Source: Daphnia carinata (Eukaryota; Arthropoda; Branchiopoda; Diplostraca; Daphniidae). Taken from it: 64,000 nucleotides of DNA. This document shows, piece after piece, positions 1-9,813 of this stretch. Position 1 is the stretch's first letter. The number at the start of each line of letters is the position of its first letter. The notes below the pieces were generated by a model. It was not told the origin of the DNA, did no database searches, and saw only the letters and a list, made by a program, of their open reading frames with translations. Location of the stretch: the NCBI RefSeq assembly GCF_022539665.2, contig NC_081332.1, forward strand, positions 2,699,884 to 2,763,883, written 5' to 3'. Position numbers and translations under genes: made by a program.

Positions 1-523
1 TTGTTGGTTGGCTCGTCTTTCACCGCCCAAGAGAAATCGTAAGGCATTCCCTTCTGTTTTTCACACCAATTAAAATGATGAACGAGTTTCTTTCAAATTA
101 AATCTTAGGGATGTTTTACCTTTGCTGTGTCGTAGGCGTTGCTCGATCCGTATGTTCCGGCTGGGGATTTCTCATTTTGGTAAGTGGCCACTGCTGGTTT
201 ATTTTCTTGTTGGTTGTTGTATCCGCTGCTAGCCGATTGTTGATAGGACGAGGTGATGGCCGGATAACCTCCGCCGATTTGTGGCTGTTGGTAAGTACCA
301 GTGGGTTGTTGCTGAATTTGTTGGTTCTGATAATTGGTAGAACGTTCAATCTTTTTGGTCAATTTGCGCAGACCAAAACTGCCGGCCAGTTGATCGTAGT
401 CGATTAACTGAGCGTTGACGATGGCCACCAACCCAATGGCCAAAACGAGTGCGGAAATCTGTTGAAATATTTTACGTTAAAATTCAATCTGCTTTCTTTT
501 GACGAAATCACCTTTACCTTCAT
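1..523 (-). CDS. R&R-type (chitin_bind_4) cuticle protein, pro-resilin-like; 3' part outside window
   Basis: Three exons on the minus strand, coding parts 523-518, 458-120 and 53-1; the gene continues past the left edge. The first exon holds only Met-Lys, followed by a GTAAAG donor. The second completes a signal peptide (MKISALVLAIGLVAIVNAQ), then encodes a low-complexity Gln/Tyr/Ser/Gly-rich stretch of about 90 residues (QQ, TYQQP, GGGYP motifs). The third starts KGMPYDFSWAVKDEPTNN, which is the N-terminal half of the Rebers-Riddiford chitin-binding consensus of crustacean and insect cuticle proteins. The product should be secreted by epidermal cells and bind chitin in the exoskeleton. If the intron at 119-54 were retained, translation would stop at 105, giving a short form without the chitin-binding domain. 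A tiny first coding exon ending just inside the signal peptide is the usual structure of arthropod cuticle genes. Confidence 0.85.
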
Positions 524-637
524 TGCAGTTACTTAAAAACGATTGAGGCTTTAATTTCGAGAGTAGAAAGAAAATGAGAGCAGTTGCACGGTCGGTAGCT
601 GAAATGGTTTCTGTGCCAAAAGTGTAAGGACGTGTGT

Positions 638-645
638 CTTATATA
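638..645 (-). promoter_or_regulatory. TATA box of the cuticle protein gene
   Basis: TATATAAG reads on the minus strand at 645-638, about 115 bp upstream of the cuticle start codon at 523. Strong TATA boxes are common in arthropod cuticle genes. This predicts transcription starting near 605-615 and a 5' UTR of about 90 nt. The start site itself is not visible. Confidence 0.6.
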
Positions 646-659
646 CTAGTGGAGAGAGT

Positions 660-1171
660 GTGTGCACAAGATCTAGAGACGACGTTGCTCATCTCTTGCT
701 GGGCTAGTGGTATCGTGGAATGAAACAGTGGGTGGGCGGGAGTCTATAGATTTACCCGCCTCTCTCTCTCATCATTTTTGGCCGCGTGTGAGAGAAGTTT
801 AAAATGAGTGCAAAGGGAAAGTAAGGTCAGGATAATCATCACATCCATAATATAATGTACGCAATTTTCTTCAAAAGTTGTATCTCTTTGCTAGACAGTT
901 TTATCAGTGCGAAGAATCCCGTCGCTGATGAGGGCCGTGTAGGAGTACATCTCGATGAAACGCGGCGTGAGCCACACATGCGGGATTTTGGGGGAGAAAT
1001 GCGCTCACGATATATTTTGTTTAATATGTGCAGGAGAGTAAACTTGGCGTAGACGAAGAGAAATTTTCGGGTCACCTGCGAAAACGATCGTTTTCTGGCC
1101 TTCATTCTCGTGCCAAAAAATGTGATAGCGATTGCGTGTTGTTGGCAGATTCACTTTAATCCGTCATTTGT
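660..1171. other. intergenic, no supported gene
   Basis: About 500 bp between the cuticle promoter and the end of the orphan ORF. On the minus strand, roughly 1000-888, one frame is open for about 37 codons and reads like ordinary protein (motif LTPRFIEMYSYTAL), but it has no start codon context or clear splice sites, so I do not call a gene. An ATTAAA on the minus strand at 1159-1154 could serve as polyadenylation signal for the ORF that ends at 1172. Confidence 0.4.
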
Positions 1172-1594
1172 TTAATTAGCCGAAATTCCGTAATCATATC
1201 GAAAGCGCCAGCCATTGTCTAAGATGCGTGTTTCTGATGAGCACCAAAGATGACACCATACCAACATTATGTGTGGCTCGAGATGGGGCATATGAAATCC
1301 GTTGTTTTCCCAAACCAAGAAGTAGAGTGAAAGGCAACGTGGCATTGAATTAGACGGCATTTCAGTTTGCATTGTATGAATCGAGGCAACAATGGGACTT
1401 GTTATATCCAACAATTCATAACGCGCGGTGATGTCAACTTTTTCCTGTCTTGATTGGGTGATCACTTTCGTCAATACTTGCTCAACATTTTTGACCAAAC
1501 TTTCAATTTCCGCTTCAAAGCCTCCCAGCTTGTTTCTGCAGTAGAGAAACTGCGTAGTGCTGCAACTCGTTGTGTCTATTTTACAATCATCCAT
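1172..1594 (-). CDS. hypothetical protein, intronless, TATA-driven
   Basis: An uninterrupted minus-strand frame ends in TAA at 1174-1172. It can start at ATG 1609 (145 residues) or at ATG 1594 (140 residues). I prefer 1594, because a TATAAAA at 1640-1634 places the expected transcription start almost exactly on the first ATG. The product has seven or more cysteines, a helical, charged middle section (around the motif EAEIESLVKNVEQVL) and a Trp/His/Cys-rich C-terminal part. No signal peptide, membrane segment or family is recognised. An ATTAAA lies 13 nt after the stop. The open frame plus a well-placed TATA box and a poly(A)-like signal is the only evidence; it could also be a chance ORF or one exon of a larger gene. 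Confidence 0.35.
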   Translation of the reverse strand: MDDCKIDTTSCSTTQFLYCRNKLGGFEAEIESLVKNVEQVLTKVITQSRQEKVDITARYELLDITSPIVASIHTMQTEMPSNSMPRCLSLYFLVWENNGFHMPHLEPHIMLVWCHLWCSSETRILDNGWRFRYDYGISAN

Positions 1595-1633
1595 GTTATT
1601 AATTTTCATCGGTTGCGGCCCGCCTATCCCCGT

Positions 1634-1640
1634 TTTTATA
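1634..1640 (-). promoter_or_regulatory. TATA box upstream of the orphan ORF
   Basis: TATAAAA reads on the minus strand at 1640-1634, 31 nt before the first ATG (1609) and 46 nt before the second (1594) of the orphan ORF. The spacing would put the start site at about 1610. Confidence 0.4.
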
Positions 1641-3912
1641 GATACAGCCTCATTCGCTCGTTTGATTCACTGTGTGTATAGCCGTAATGATAGTGCTCGA
1701 TTGCACAGCCATTACGCACACACATAGACATAACAAGACGATAGATCGACTATAATATAGCTTTAATTTCCCCCCTTATTATACATTATTATGATATTGC
1801 AACCGGTAATCATCACGAAAACAACATTGTTTACTTTTTCTTTATTTTTCATTGGGCACGCACGCTACGTAAAATCCATTATCGATTTATACGCGAATCT
1901 TCTTTCTCTTTATCACGTTACTAAGGAGGGAAAAGGGCGCCAAAACAAGATTTTCCTCTTCAAGAATCGACTTGAGACTATCGAAAAAGAGACATAACAC
2001 ACAATGGATCTTTTTTCTGAAGGCGAACGGTCGATGTTGTGTCTGAACAATACGAGAAAAATAAATAAAAGAGGCTTAATAGTTATAGAGAGAGCATGCC
2101 CCATCGTTTTGCTCTACATTGTAAAGCTTTGGCCTACAGTTATTAAGCCGAGTGAGAGAGCGTCGTTCGTGATTTTTCGTCTTGGCCGCCTTGTCGTGAC
2201 TTTCTCGTTCGTGACACGGGAATATGTACGATGTTATGTGCATCTTGAATAAGTTTGCATAGCCTTTGTCGAGGACGTTATACAGTCCGTCTTCGTTCGT
2301 ACTCTCTCTCCGCTAAACATTTTTCGTGATAACGCGTGTCAGCTGATGATCATAGCCAGGGAACAGGCGATGCTGCCGTTGTGTTCATCTTAGTGAGACA
2401 TTGATACCGACGATGTGACTATAGTTCTTTAAACTTGCAAATTTTTACGTTGCCCTGCTTATGCTCCACAAATGGAAAACGGATGGGACTGTCGTCGTTC
2501 TGAATTTAGAGGTGAACGCACTAAATTTGAGGGTCATAAAACGATTATCGATGAGTTTAATTATTGCAGTCTACTTTCTTCTTTTCAATAAAATATCGAC
2601 GAGTCCAAATATCCGTAGCATTGTTCTATTTGAATTGTTACAGCTGATGATTTAAGCGACTGTTTGTGCCAATCGGTAGGGCAGGACATCTGGGACAAAA
2701 GACTCTTAATTGCATCTATGAAATGACGAAAAATCGTGTAGAAAACTAATTGCGTATTAAATGCTGTCTTTCAGCATCGCCCACTTTCACATCCGCTACC
2801 GAGATTCAAAAATTTCGAAACTTATGACGATGTCATGTCACTTAATCGTAGCCAATAACGAAACCAACAGCTACTTTATTCACAAAAAGAGCTCTATATA
2901 TTCCTTTTCTTTTTAGTCGTTGAGCAGGTTAAAAGAGAAAAGGTTAACTGCACGACCTCCAAAGTGAGAGAGTCTTGTGTGTGTAACAAGAGGTTCGAGA
3001 CAACTTAGAAATATAATTGTGACGACAAACGGGGTGGCAACTTAAAAATAAGCAGAGAAAGGCTATTTCGGCACTTTTGACTATATACTTGTCCTATGCC
3101 GCTGATTATTAGTGACCGGCATGAACTTGGATACATTTTATGACTTTTACTCAACGCTCATTATTTTCCTGTCTAATTCACCATTTTCCTTTGTGGATAA
3201 CGAGGCACTCGTAATTGATATGGCTCTACAATTATCATTAGTTTGATTTCTTTTCTTTCTAAAGTTAAAGCCCTTAATTTATTGTTTTTCACCTCCAATC
3301 AATTACACACCCACTCATTTAACACTCGCTTCCAGGAATAGCTTTTCTAATAAACCGAAGAAAAATCACATACGTATTGGAAAAAGATAAAAATAGAAAA
3401 CATTGCGCCACATTGGGCAAAAAATGAAATGATTGGACAGTAGCATTCTGCTCTTTTTTATCCTAAATTGCTCTATTGTCATGAGAAGGCGTAAAATACT
3501 CGGCATGTTATTACACGCGTACGAATGTGTCGTACTTTATTAAAGCAAGAATAGAATGGAAATGAAGAACCCGGGCACTGCAGGGCGTCACGGCGATGCG
3601 TTTCTACAATCAGTGGTTGTGTGTTCGTCGTGCCGTTCTTCTTCTCTTTCTTTTTTGTTTGTATTTTTCAAGTGTTCGCTTTGCTGTGGTAAATCGAGGA
3701 GAAAAAGTTGATTTCTAATGTTTTTCCAGCAAATAATTTAAATCAAAATTCCTTTGTCGAGTTCTGATTTCTCAGAACGTTTAATCGCTCTCATCTTTAA
3801 TGGCAACGTTGTTTGTACTATTGTTGACGAACGTAACGTCTGCTGCTCCTCAAAAACTTTGGCTGGTTTTTGTTGAGGAAAAGTTTTCTCGTCACGAATT
3901 CTTATCTACACC
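1641..3912. other. AT-rich intergenic stretch without supported genes
   Basis: About 2.2 kb of AT-rich sequence. The ORFs of 60-80 codons here show no protein-like composition, no family motif and no splice partners. The last few hundred bases, from about 3600, are probably the promoter and 5' UTR of cornichon, but no clear TATA or initiator is placed well enough to name. Confidence 0.5.
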
Positions 3913-4715
3913 ATGGCGTTCACTCTTGCGGCTTTTTCGTACATCTGCGCCCTCGTCCTGGACGCTTTCCTCATCTTCTTTTCTATATTCCACGTGAGAG
4001 AAAATTCATCTTTAGTTACTACTACCATTCACTGCAATTATACCGCTTTCATGGCCGTTTTTTTTGTTTCCGCTTTTACTGTTCTTTCATGAATTGAAAC
4101 TATTGTTTTTCTCCCTATTACAGATCATTGCGTTCGACGAGCTCAAGACGGATTACAAAAATCCCATTGATCAGTGCAGCAGTTTGAATCCGGTGAGATG
4201 AACCTTTTGAACCTTATGTGATTATCCAAGCTTCATTATTTCCTCTTTTTATTTGTTTTAAAACTATACAGCTAGTGTTACCTGAATATTTCATCCATAT
4301 ATTCTTCAATTTAATGTTTCTCTTTGCTGGAGAGTGGTTCACCCTCATGTTCAATATTCCTTTGATTGCCTACCATATTCATCGGTACGTTGTGGAGTTA
4401 TAATAGTCAGTGAATAACATAATCTGTGCTAATATGGTATTTCGTTTGGCATTCTATAGATACTTAAACAGACCTGTTATGTCTGGGGCTGGTTTATATG
4501 ACCCAACAAACATCATGAATCAAGATGTACTATCCAAATGTCAACGGGAAGGCTGGATTAAGTTGGCCTTCTACTTATTATCTTTCTTCTTTTACCTCTA
4601 CGGGTAGGCAATTGATTTCACATTTTTTTTTCAATGAAGCCTCACCAACACATTGACGAATCAAATACTTATTATTGTTTCCTGTAGGATGATCCGTTCG
4701 CTTATTTCCTCATGA
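3913..4715 (+). CDS. cni: cornichon family ER cargo receptor
   Basis: Five coding exons: 3913-3993, 4124-4192, 4272-4384, 4460-4603 and 4688-4715, joining in frame to 144 residues, the exact length of CNIH1 and Drosophila cornichon. Recognised from IIAFDELKTDYKNPIDQC, LNPLVLPEY, the IPLIAYHIHRY segment, RPVMS-GLYDPT and the C-terminal KLAFYLLSFFFYLYGMI. Cornichons are small multi-spanning ER membrane proteins that bind transmembrane cargo (TGF-alpha-like ligands such as Gurken in flies, AMPA receptors in vertebrates) and load it into COPII vesicles. The sequence is of the cni/CNIH1 type rather than CNIH4. The first hydrophobic helix (about residues 4-27) fills the first exon. All introns are short (68-130 bp) with GT-AG ends. 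The gene converges with the dehydrogenase gene downstream, leaving 292 bp between stop codons. Confidence 0.96.
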
Positions 4716-4942
4716 ACGTCACGAGCTATGGCGGGGACCATCCCAACTCTTTAGCTAAAAGTCCTAATAAGTTTGTTACTGGATCACCGACAATTCTACG
4801 TTTGTTTGAGTTACTTGATCAATTTCCTTTTGCTACTTAGGTTGTTCGATTTTCTTCGCCCTACGGCGTCAGCGAAATGTTGTTGACTGTCTAATCATTT
4901 TTGATTTGTGTGTTTCTGCTGGTGTTTCACACCACCCTTAAT

Positions 4943-4948
4943 AATAAA
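4943..4948 (+). terminator. polyadenylation signal of cornichon
   Basis: AATAAA, 228 nt after the cornichon stop and about 60 nt before the stop codon of the convergent dehydrogenase gene, so the two 3' UTRs may overlap. Confidence 0.55.
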
Positions 4949-5007
4949 CTTCATTTGACAGATGGGGCGTTAATTGTGGAAAGAAAATCTATTAAGCTAT
5001 TACATTC

Positions 5008-6349
5008 TCAGATCAATTTGTACTCGACATGGTCACCCCACATTTGCAAAATCAGACGGTCGCCATAGTATGTCGGTAAGAGTTTTGTTACTAACATAAA
5101 CATTCGAAATCCAATGTCTATATTTGCGTAGTAAGGACGTGGATTTTCCAACAACAGCGAAGATTCCAGTATTTTGTTTAACTTTGCGTCATTCAACGGC
5201 TGATCCTACATTAATTTGGTAAGTAAGCTATCTGCGCATTTTCTAAACAAAAGTTTCTAATCTTGTTTTACCTCATTAAGATTTGGAGCAGCAAAATTAG
5301 TTTGCAAGTGCTTCTGAAAAAGATCGAAATACTCGCCATACATTTGCTTTTCCTCCTTGTTAAAATTCTTTTTCATGGCTTCTGCATGTTGTGCTTGTGC
5401 CGCCAAAATACGAGTACTACCGGGCAAGTTACCTAATAACTCAAACAATGCAAATGATTTACGTGAACGAAATTGACAAATGTCAAGATCTTTTCTCACG
5501 CACCAGGATTAATGAGTATAACTTTGCTGTTCCAAGGCCTCATTTCAATTCGGAGAGTATTGGAAAATCCTTCTACGGCATGTTTTGTACCGCAATAGAC
5601 GGACAAACCCGGTAGACACCAGTTGCCGTTGGCACTTGTGATGTTGATGATTCTACCTGGAAAATGACAGAAATTCCAAATCAACACAAGATGCTTTGAT
5701 GGGGTCGGTGTTACTAGACTGGATATGATGTTTTCACTGCTGAAATTGGGTGAGGAAATAAATCTAGTAAGTTTAAAAATAAGTTATATTGCCATTAGTA
5801 TATTGGGAAATTAATGTTATATTTGTATTAGTATGGAATTAAGGAACCCCTCACCAGCACCCACTCACCTTTAGCTTGCCGAATCAATGGTAGAAATGCC
5901 TTTGTGACTCTCAGCATACCCATAAAATTCACTTGCACCTGAGATTCTATTTGATAATCTAACTGCCAATCAAAGTGCCCATATACCAAGACACCTGCAT
6001 TATTTATGAGGGCCCATAGAGTTGTTTCGGTATTCTGTAGATTATCTTTAACTATTTGCAGAACATTTTCAATATCAGTTGGCTTGGTAACATCCATCTG
6101 AACAACGAAAATATTTGGATAATTTTGTTGCATAAAGTTGGCCCCATATCCTTTGAGATCCAAGCACGTCGCTATGACGTGAAAGCCCAACTTTTCTGCA
6201 GCGATGGCCATCGATAGTCCTATGCCCGAGTCGCAACCAGTGATCAAAACACTTTTCCCAGACGGACCACATTTTTTGTGTGCACCACGTTCGACGAACT
6301 TGTACATCAAGCAACCCACGGTAACAGCCAACAAAAAAAATCCGTACAT
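5008..6349 (-). CDS. short-chain dehydrogenase/reductase, SDR9C-like (retinol or hydroxybutyrate dehydrogenase type)
   Basis: Four exons on the minus strand, 6349-5869, 5656-5504, 5432-5272 and 5205-5008, giving 330 residues. An N-terminal hydrophobic segment (about residues 3-18) looks like a membrane anchor. The Rossmann cofactor motif TGCDSGIG is at residues 37-44, NNAG at 116-119, and the catalytic residues Ser168, Tyr181 and Lys185 (YCGTK) are all present, so the enzyme should be active with NAD(P)(H). The later INPGNLPGSTRI segment and the long C-terminal extension fit the SDR9C group (11-cis/all-trans retinol dehydrogenases, DHRS9, BDH1). The substrate (retinoid, steroid or 3-hydroxybutyrate) cannot be told from sequence. 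A GTG at 6355 is in frame upstream, but the ATG at 6349 is the sensible start. The gene shares a 375-bp divergent promoter region with mitochondrial L14. Confidence 0.9.
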
Positions 6350-6724
6350 TTTCACTGTGTATATGTGTCAAACGCAAACGTTTGAAAGGAATCGAAATAC
6401 GAAATAGTGTAAGCCACACGCCTTGTTGTCTGAGAACTGAAAATCATTAATCAGTAAAAGGAAAGCTGGAAACTGAAAACCATAAAAGCAAAAACAAAAA
6501 ATAAAACATGGTAAACAAAACGAAATGTATTTTCAATGTTTCCGCGGGATTTCTGAGTAAATACATTTTATTATTTATATATTTGCATAAAATTTAAGGT
6601 TTCTGGATACTGGACGGGAATTGGGCAACGTGAATCTTTTGAAGCAGTAGATGATAGATCCAGCAGACGACATTTCTGCTGGAAACATTCAGACTGCATC
6701 TTTTATGCTACTTGAGGGGCAATC

Positions 6725-7316
6725 ATGACTTTCCAAATGCAGAATTTTGCACGAATTTTACAGTTTTCAGTTCCTTTTTCTAGGTCGTTTCACCAGTGTC
6801 AACCCCTGAACCAAATACAATTACTCACGAGACTTCGTGTGGTAGATAATAGCACTATTGGCAAGGAAGCCATGCTTGAAGGCAGGCCTCCAAAATGCAT
6901 TCACGTCTATAACAAAACTGGCATTGGCACTATTGGTATGTCCAGTATGTATTACAGGTTTTATTCACCTAATATTATTTGAATTCTTTTTTGTAGGAGA
7001 CAAAGTGTTGGTGGCCATCAAGGGTCAAAAGAAGAAAGCTGTCATTGTTGGTGTGAAGCAAAAGCAAAAGCCCCTTGTTCCAAAATTTGACAGCAACAAC
7101 ATAGTCTTGATAGAAGATAATGGTATTGTCCTTTAGTTATATTCCTAAGACACAGAAAAGTGGAAGCTTAATTCTTTTTAAAATCTAGGTACACCAATTG
7201 GAACACGAATTCATGTTCCAGTACCCTCTATCCTCAGGAAGATTCTCAAGGGAAGAAGTGTAGCTAAACAAATTGATTTCACAAAACTCCTATCAATAGC
7301 CACAAAATTTGTGTGA
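6725..7316 (+). CDS. mRpL14: mitochondrial large ribosomal subunit protein uL14m (mRpL14)
   Basis: Three exons, 6725-6935, 6997-7122 and 7189-7316, giving 154 residues (human MRPL14 has about 145). The first 30 residues are basic and hydroxyl-rich with few acids, as in a mitochondrial presequence. The body carries the L14 signature: [48 protein letters not shown] and GTRIHVPVP. uL14m lies at the subunit interface of the mitoribosome, near the binding site of the silencing factor RsfS/MALSU1. Introns are about 60 bp, both in phase 1. An in-frame second ATG is at 6737, but the first gives the longer presequence. A poly(A) signal follows the stop. Confidence 0.95.
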
Positions 7317-7913
7317 AATTGTACCTCATTGCATAGTATTGTCAAAATAAATAATCTACAAATAGAAAGAAAAATAATTAAGAGATTTTCTATCCTGAGA
7401 CAACAACTACGGTGATATGCATCATTCATGTCCCAGGTTTACATAGGTCTACCCTCATGCTGAATCATGTTTCAATAGGTTTATGAGAGATGTTTAAATT
7501 GAATTTCACATTTTAAAAATTCCAGAGCTCACTTGAACATTTCTGTAGATGTTGGAATTCAGAAATGAAAGGTGCTGAATTTGTTTTGAGATAAAAAAAT
7601 AAACAGGATTTAAATATATAATCTAATAAAAATAATGAGTTCTTTCCGGTCTCGAAAAATAGGATTAATCCGACTAATGCATACATTTAAAATTTCATTT
7701 TGTAATTGTAGGGAAACGCATTAAATTATTGGTAGTAGGTCGCCTGCAATTTCCCTTGCATTACGTTATACATAATTATGCTAATTTTTGCAGGCGCGAT
7801 AGGCGCCAAATTTTCTTTCGTCTGCCCGATTTTCTCTCGACAAGTTCTAGATCTACCAGTCTATCGCGCGCGCTTTTACAGTCAAGACGTCCGTCTTCCA
7901 AGTCACGTAAACG
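7317..7913. other. mRpL14 3' flank and Glrx3 promoter/5' UTR
   Basis: About 600 bp. The first part is AT-rich 3' flank. From about 7730 the sequence turns GC-rich and carries repeated GCAGGCG/GGCGCC words, as expected for a TATA-less housekeeping promoter of the glutaredoxin gene. GCGCCAAA at 7803-7810 is, on the minus strand, TTTGGCGC, which fits the E2F consensus TTTSSCGC; with an 8-bp word this may be chance. Confidence 0.35.
7346..7351 (+). terminator. polyadenylation signal of mRpL14
   Basis: AATAAA, 30 nt after the mRpL14 stop codon; a second one overlaps it immediately downstream (AATAAATAA context). Confidence 0.6.
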
Positions 7914-9411
7914 ATGGCTGATACTGGAGTTGTGGAATTAACTTCTCAAGAGCAGTTTGACTCATTTGTGTAAGATTACAATTAATTCTTTAGTTTTGCA
8001 ATGCTATTGATTTTTGAAAAACTGATTTCGTTCATCCCACAGAAAAAATCCCAAACTCGTGGTGATTCACTTTTTTGCCGATTGGGCTTCAGAATGCCAA
8101 CCGATGAACGAGGTTCTAGAAGCCTTGTCGAAAGAACAAGAGCTAAAGGTTAAATATGCCTATCAATGTATTTCTTTTCCATACACATAATTATTATGGT
8201 TTTTATTTCAGGGGGTCTTGTTTGCTAAAATTCCTGCGGAAAATTTCCCCAAAATTTCTATGCAATGCAAGATTTCAGCTGTCCCAACATTCCTTTTCTA
8301 TCTCTCGGGAAAGTTAGTTGATCGTCTCGATGGTGCCAATGCAGCCAAACTGACTCAGATGGTTAAAAACAATGTAAGACATAAAGAACCATTACACCTA
8401 TTAGACATGATAATTACTATACTTTTAATTCTATTGCAGAATGCTAAAGCACAAACTCTTGAGGCTGCTTCTGCACCTGTCTTGCCAGGAGATGTCAAGC
8501 CTGTGGAGGTTGCTGTAACTACCAAAGCAACTAGTGGAAGCTCTGACGAAATTCTGAAAAAGTTGATTAACCAAGCACAGGTCATGTTGTTCATGAAGGG
8601 GAATGCTGAGAATCCCCAGTGTGGTATGCTAATTAGTCGTTAGCCATTGGAGTTTATATGTACAAAGTTTAATTTTATTTTATAGGATTTAGTAGGCAAG
8701 CTGTAGCTTTGCTGAAAGAACTTAAAGCTGAATTTGGTACTTTTGACATTTTCACTGATGAGAAAGTAAGACAAGATTTAAAGACGTACTCCAACTGGCC
8801 AACATATCCTCAGGTATAGATGCATATTAAATAGACTGTGGAAGTATTTAACAAAAGATGTAAATCACATGCACAGCTTTACATCAATGGTGAATTGATT
8901 GGTGGGCTAGATATTATGAAGGAAATGGCGGCCAGTGGGGATTTGGCAGAAATGTTGCCCAAGAATACGCAGAAAGCTGGCACTTTGGAAGAACGGTAAT
9001 CTAGTCTAAAAAATTTCTCGTAGGTCTTCGGTTAAATATTACAATTATTTTCAGTTTGAAGCAGCTAACCCATAAGGCATCACTAATGGCCTTCGTCAAA
9101 GGCGACCGCAACGTTCCCAAATGTGGATTCTCCCGCCAATTAATCGAGATTCTCAACGAAACCAAGTAAGTCCAGTCCCTTTTAAATTTCTCTTCTTGCG
9201 CTATCGAATATACCATCATGTATGGTGTAGGTTGCCGTTTGAAACTTTTGACATCTTGACTGACGAGGATGTGAGACAGGGCTTAAAAACGTTCTCCAAC
9301 TGGCCCACGTACCCTCAAGTTTACGTAAAGGGCAACCTCGTTGGTGGTTTGGACATAATCAAAGAATTGCGTGAGGGTGGCGAACTCCTGTCAACATTAA
9401 AGGGAGAGTAG
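7914..9411 (+). CDS. Glrx3: glutaredoxin 3 (PICOT), thioredoxin domain plus two CGFS glutaredoxin domains
   Basis: Eight exons: 7914-7969, 8043-8148, 8212-8373, 8440-8623, 8686-8813, 8877-8995, 9055-9165 and 9231-9411, giving 348 residues (human GLRX3 has 335). Residues 1-108 are a thioredoxin-like domain ([19 protein letters not shown]). Its active site is WASEC, so only one cysteine (Cys37) is left, as is usual for PICOT. Two monothiol glutaredoxin domains follow with CGFS at 169-172 and 275-278, each with SNWPTYPQ and GG(L)DI motifs. CGFS glutaredoxins bind a [2Fe-2S] cluster with glutathione and, with BolA2, supply iron-sulphur clusters in the cytosol. Both CGFS motifs are intact; the first is split by an intron after the Gly codon's first base. 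The tandem-Grx form with two domains matches animals, not yeast. Confidence 0.96.
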
Positions 9412-9813
9412 AACAACTCATCGCCGCTTTAAAAAACATTTTTGATGGTTTGTTGTGTTCTAGCTACGCTTCAATATAACAGGTCCGTCGCGAGCATCAA
9501 CACTCTTTTCATTCAAATGTAATCGAACCTGTTAACGTTCGATTACATTTTCAAGACGTCTAGGCCTGTTGACGACACAGCATTTTGTTTTTAGATCGTC
9601 CGTTTTCCTTTCGATCGACCGTTTTTACACGTTTTGCTGACGAACGCTACACGGGCACTCAATGACGTTTGATGCACCGTTCTCCATTTTGCCTTGATTT
9701 TTTGCTCTTTGAGTCTGCAAACTTAACGTTCAAGTATATTGATGAGTCGACGAGGTTGAGAGACGATTCTGAAATTGGTATATTGAATACTAGACACCGA
9801 AGGTAGGCAGCTC
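9412..9813. other. intergenic between Glrx3 and the FAHD2 cluster
   Basis: About 400 bp between the stop codons of two convergent genes. The only structure of note is the long perfect inverted repeat at 9515-9550. No AATAAA is visible for either neighbour in this spacer. Confidence 0.5.
9515..9550. repeat. perfect inverted repeat, 14-bp arms, 8-nt spacer
   Basis: AAATGTAATCGAAC at 9515-9528 is the exact reverse complement of GTTCGATTACATTT at 9537-9550, with CTGTTAAC between. It lies about 100 bp after the Glrx3 stop and 264 bp after the stop of the convergent FAHD2 copy, so it could be part of either 3' UTR. It would form a stable stem-loop in RNA of either strand. No coding or transposon context is seen. 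Confidence 0.8.

Noticed and set aside
5433-5503. Continuous coding across the second SDR intron (RKDLDICQFRSRKS reading)
   Set aside because: That frame is intronic: GTGCGTGAG donor at 5503 and TTATTAG acceptor at 5433 give the family sequence INPGNLPGS instead.
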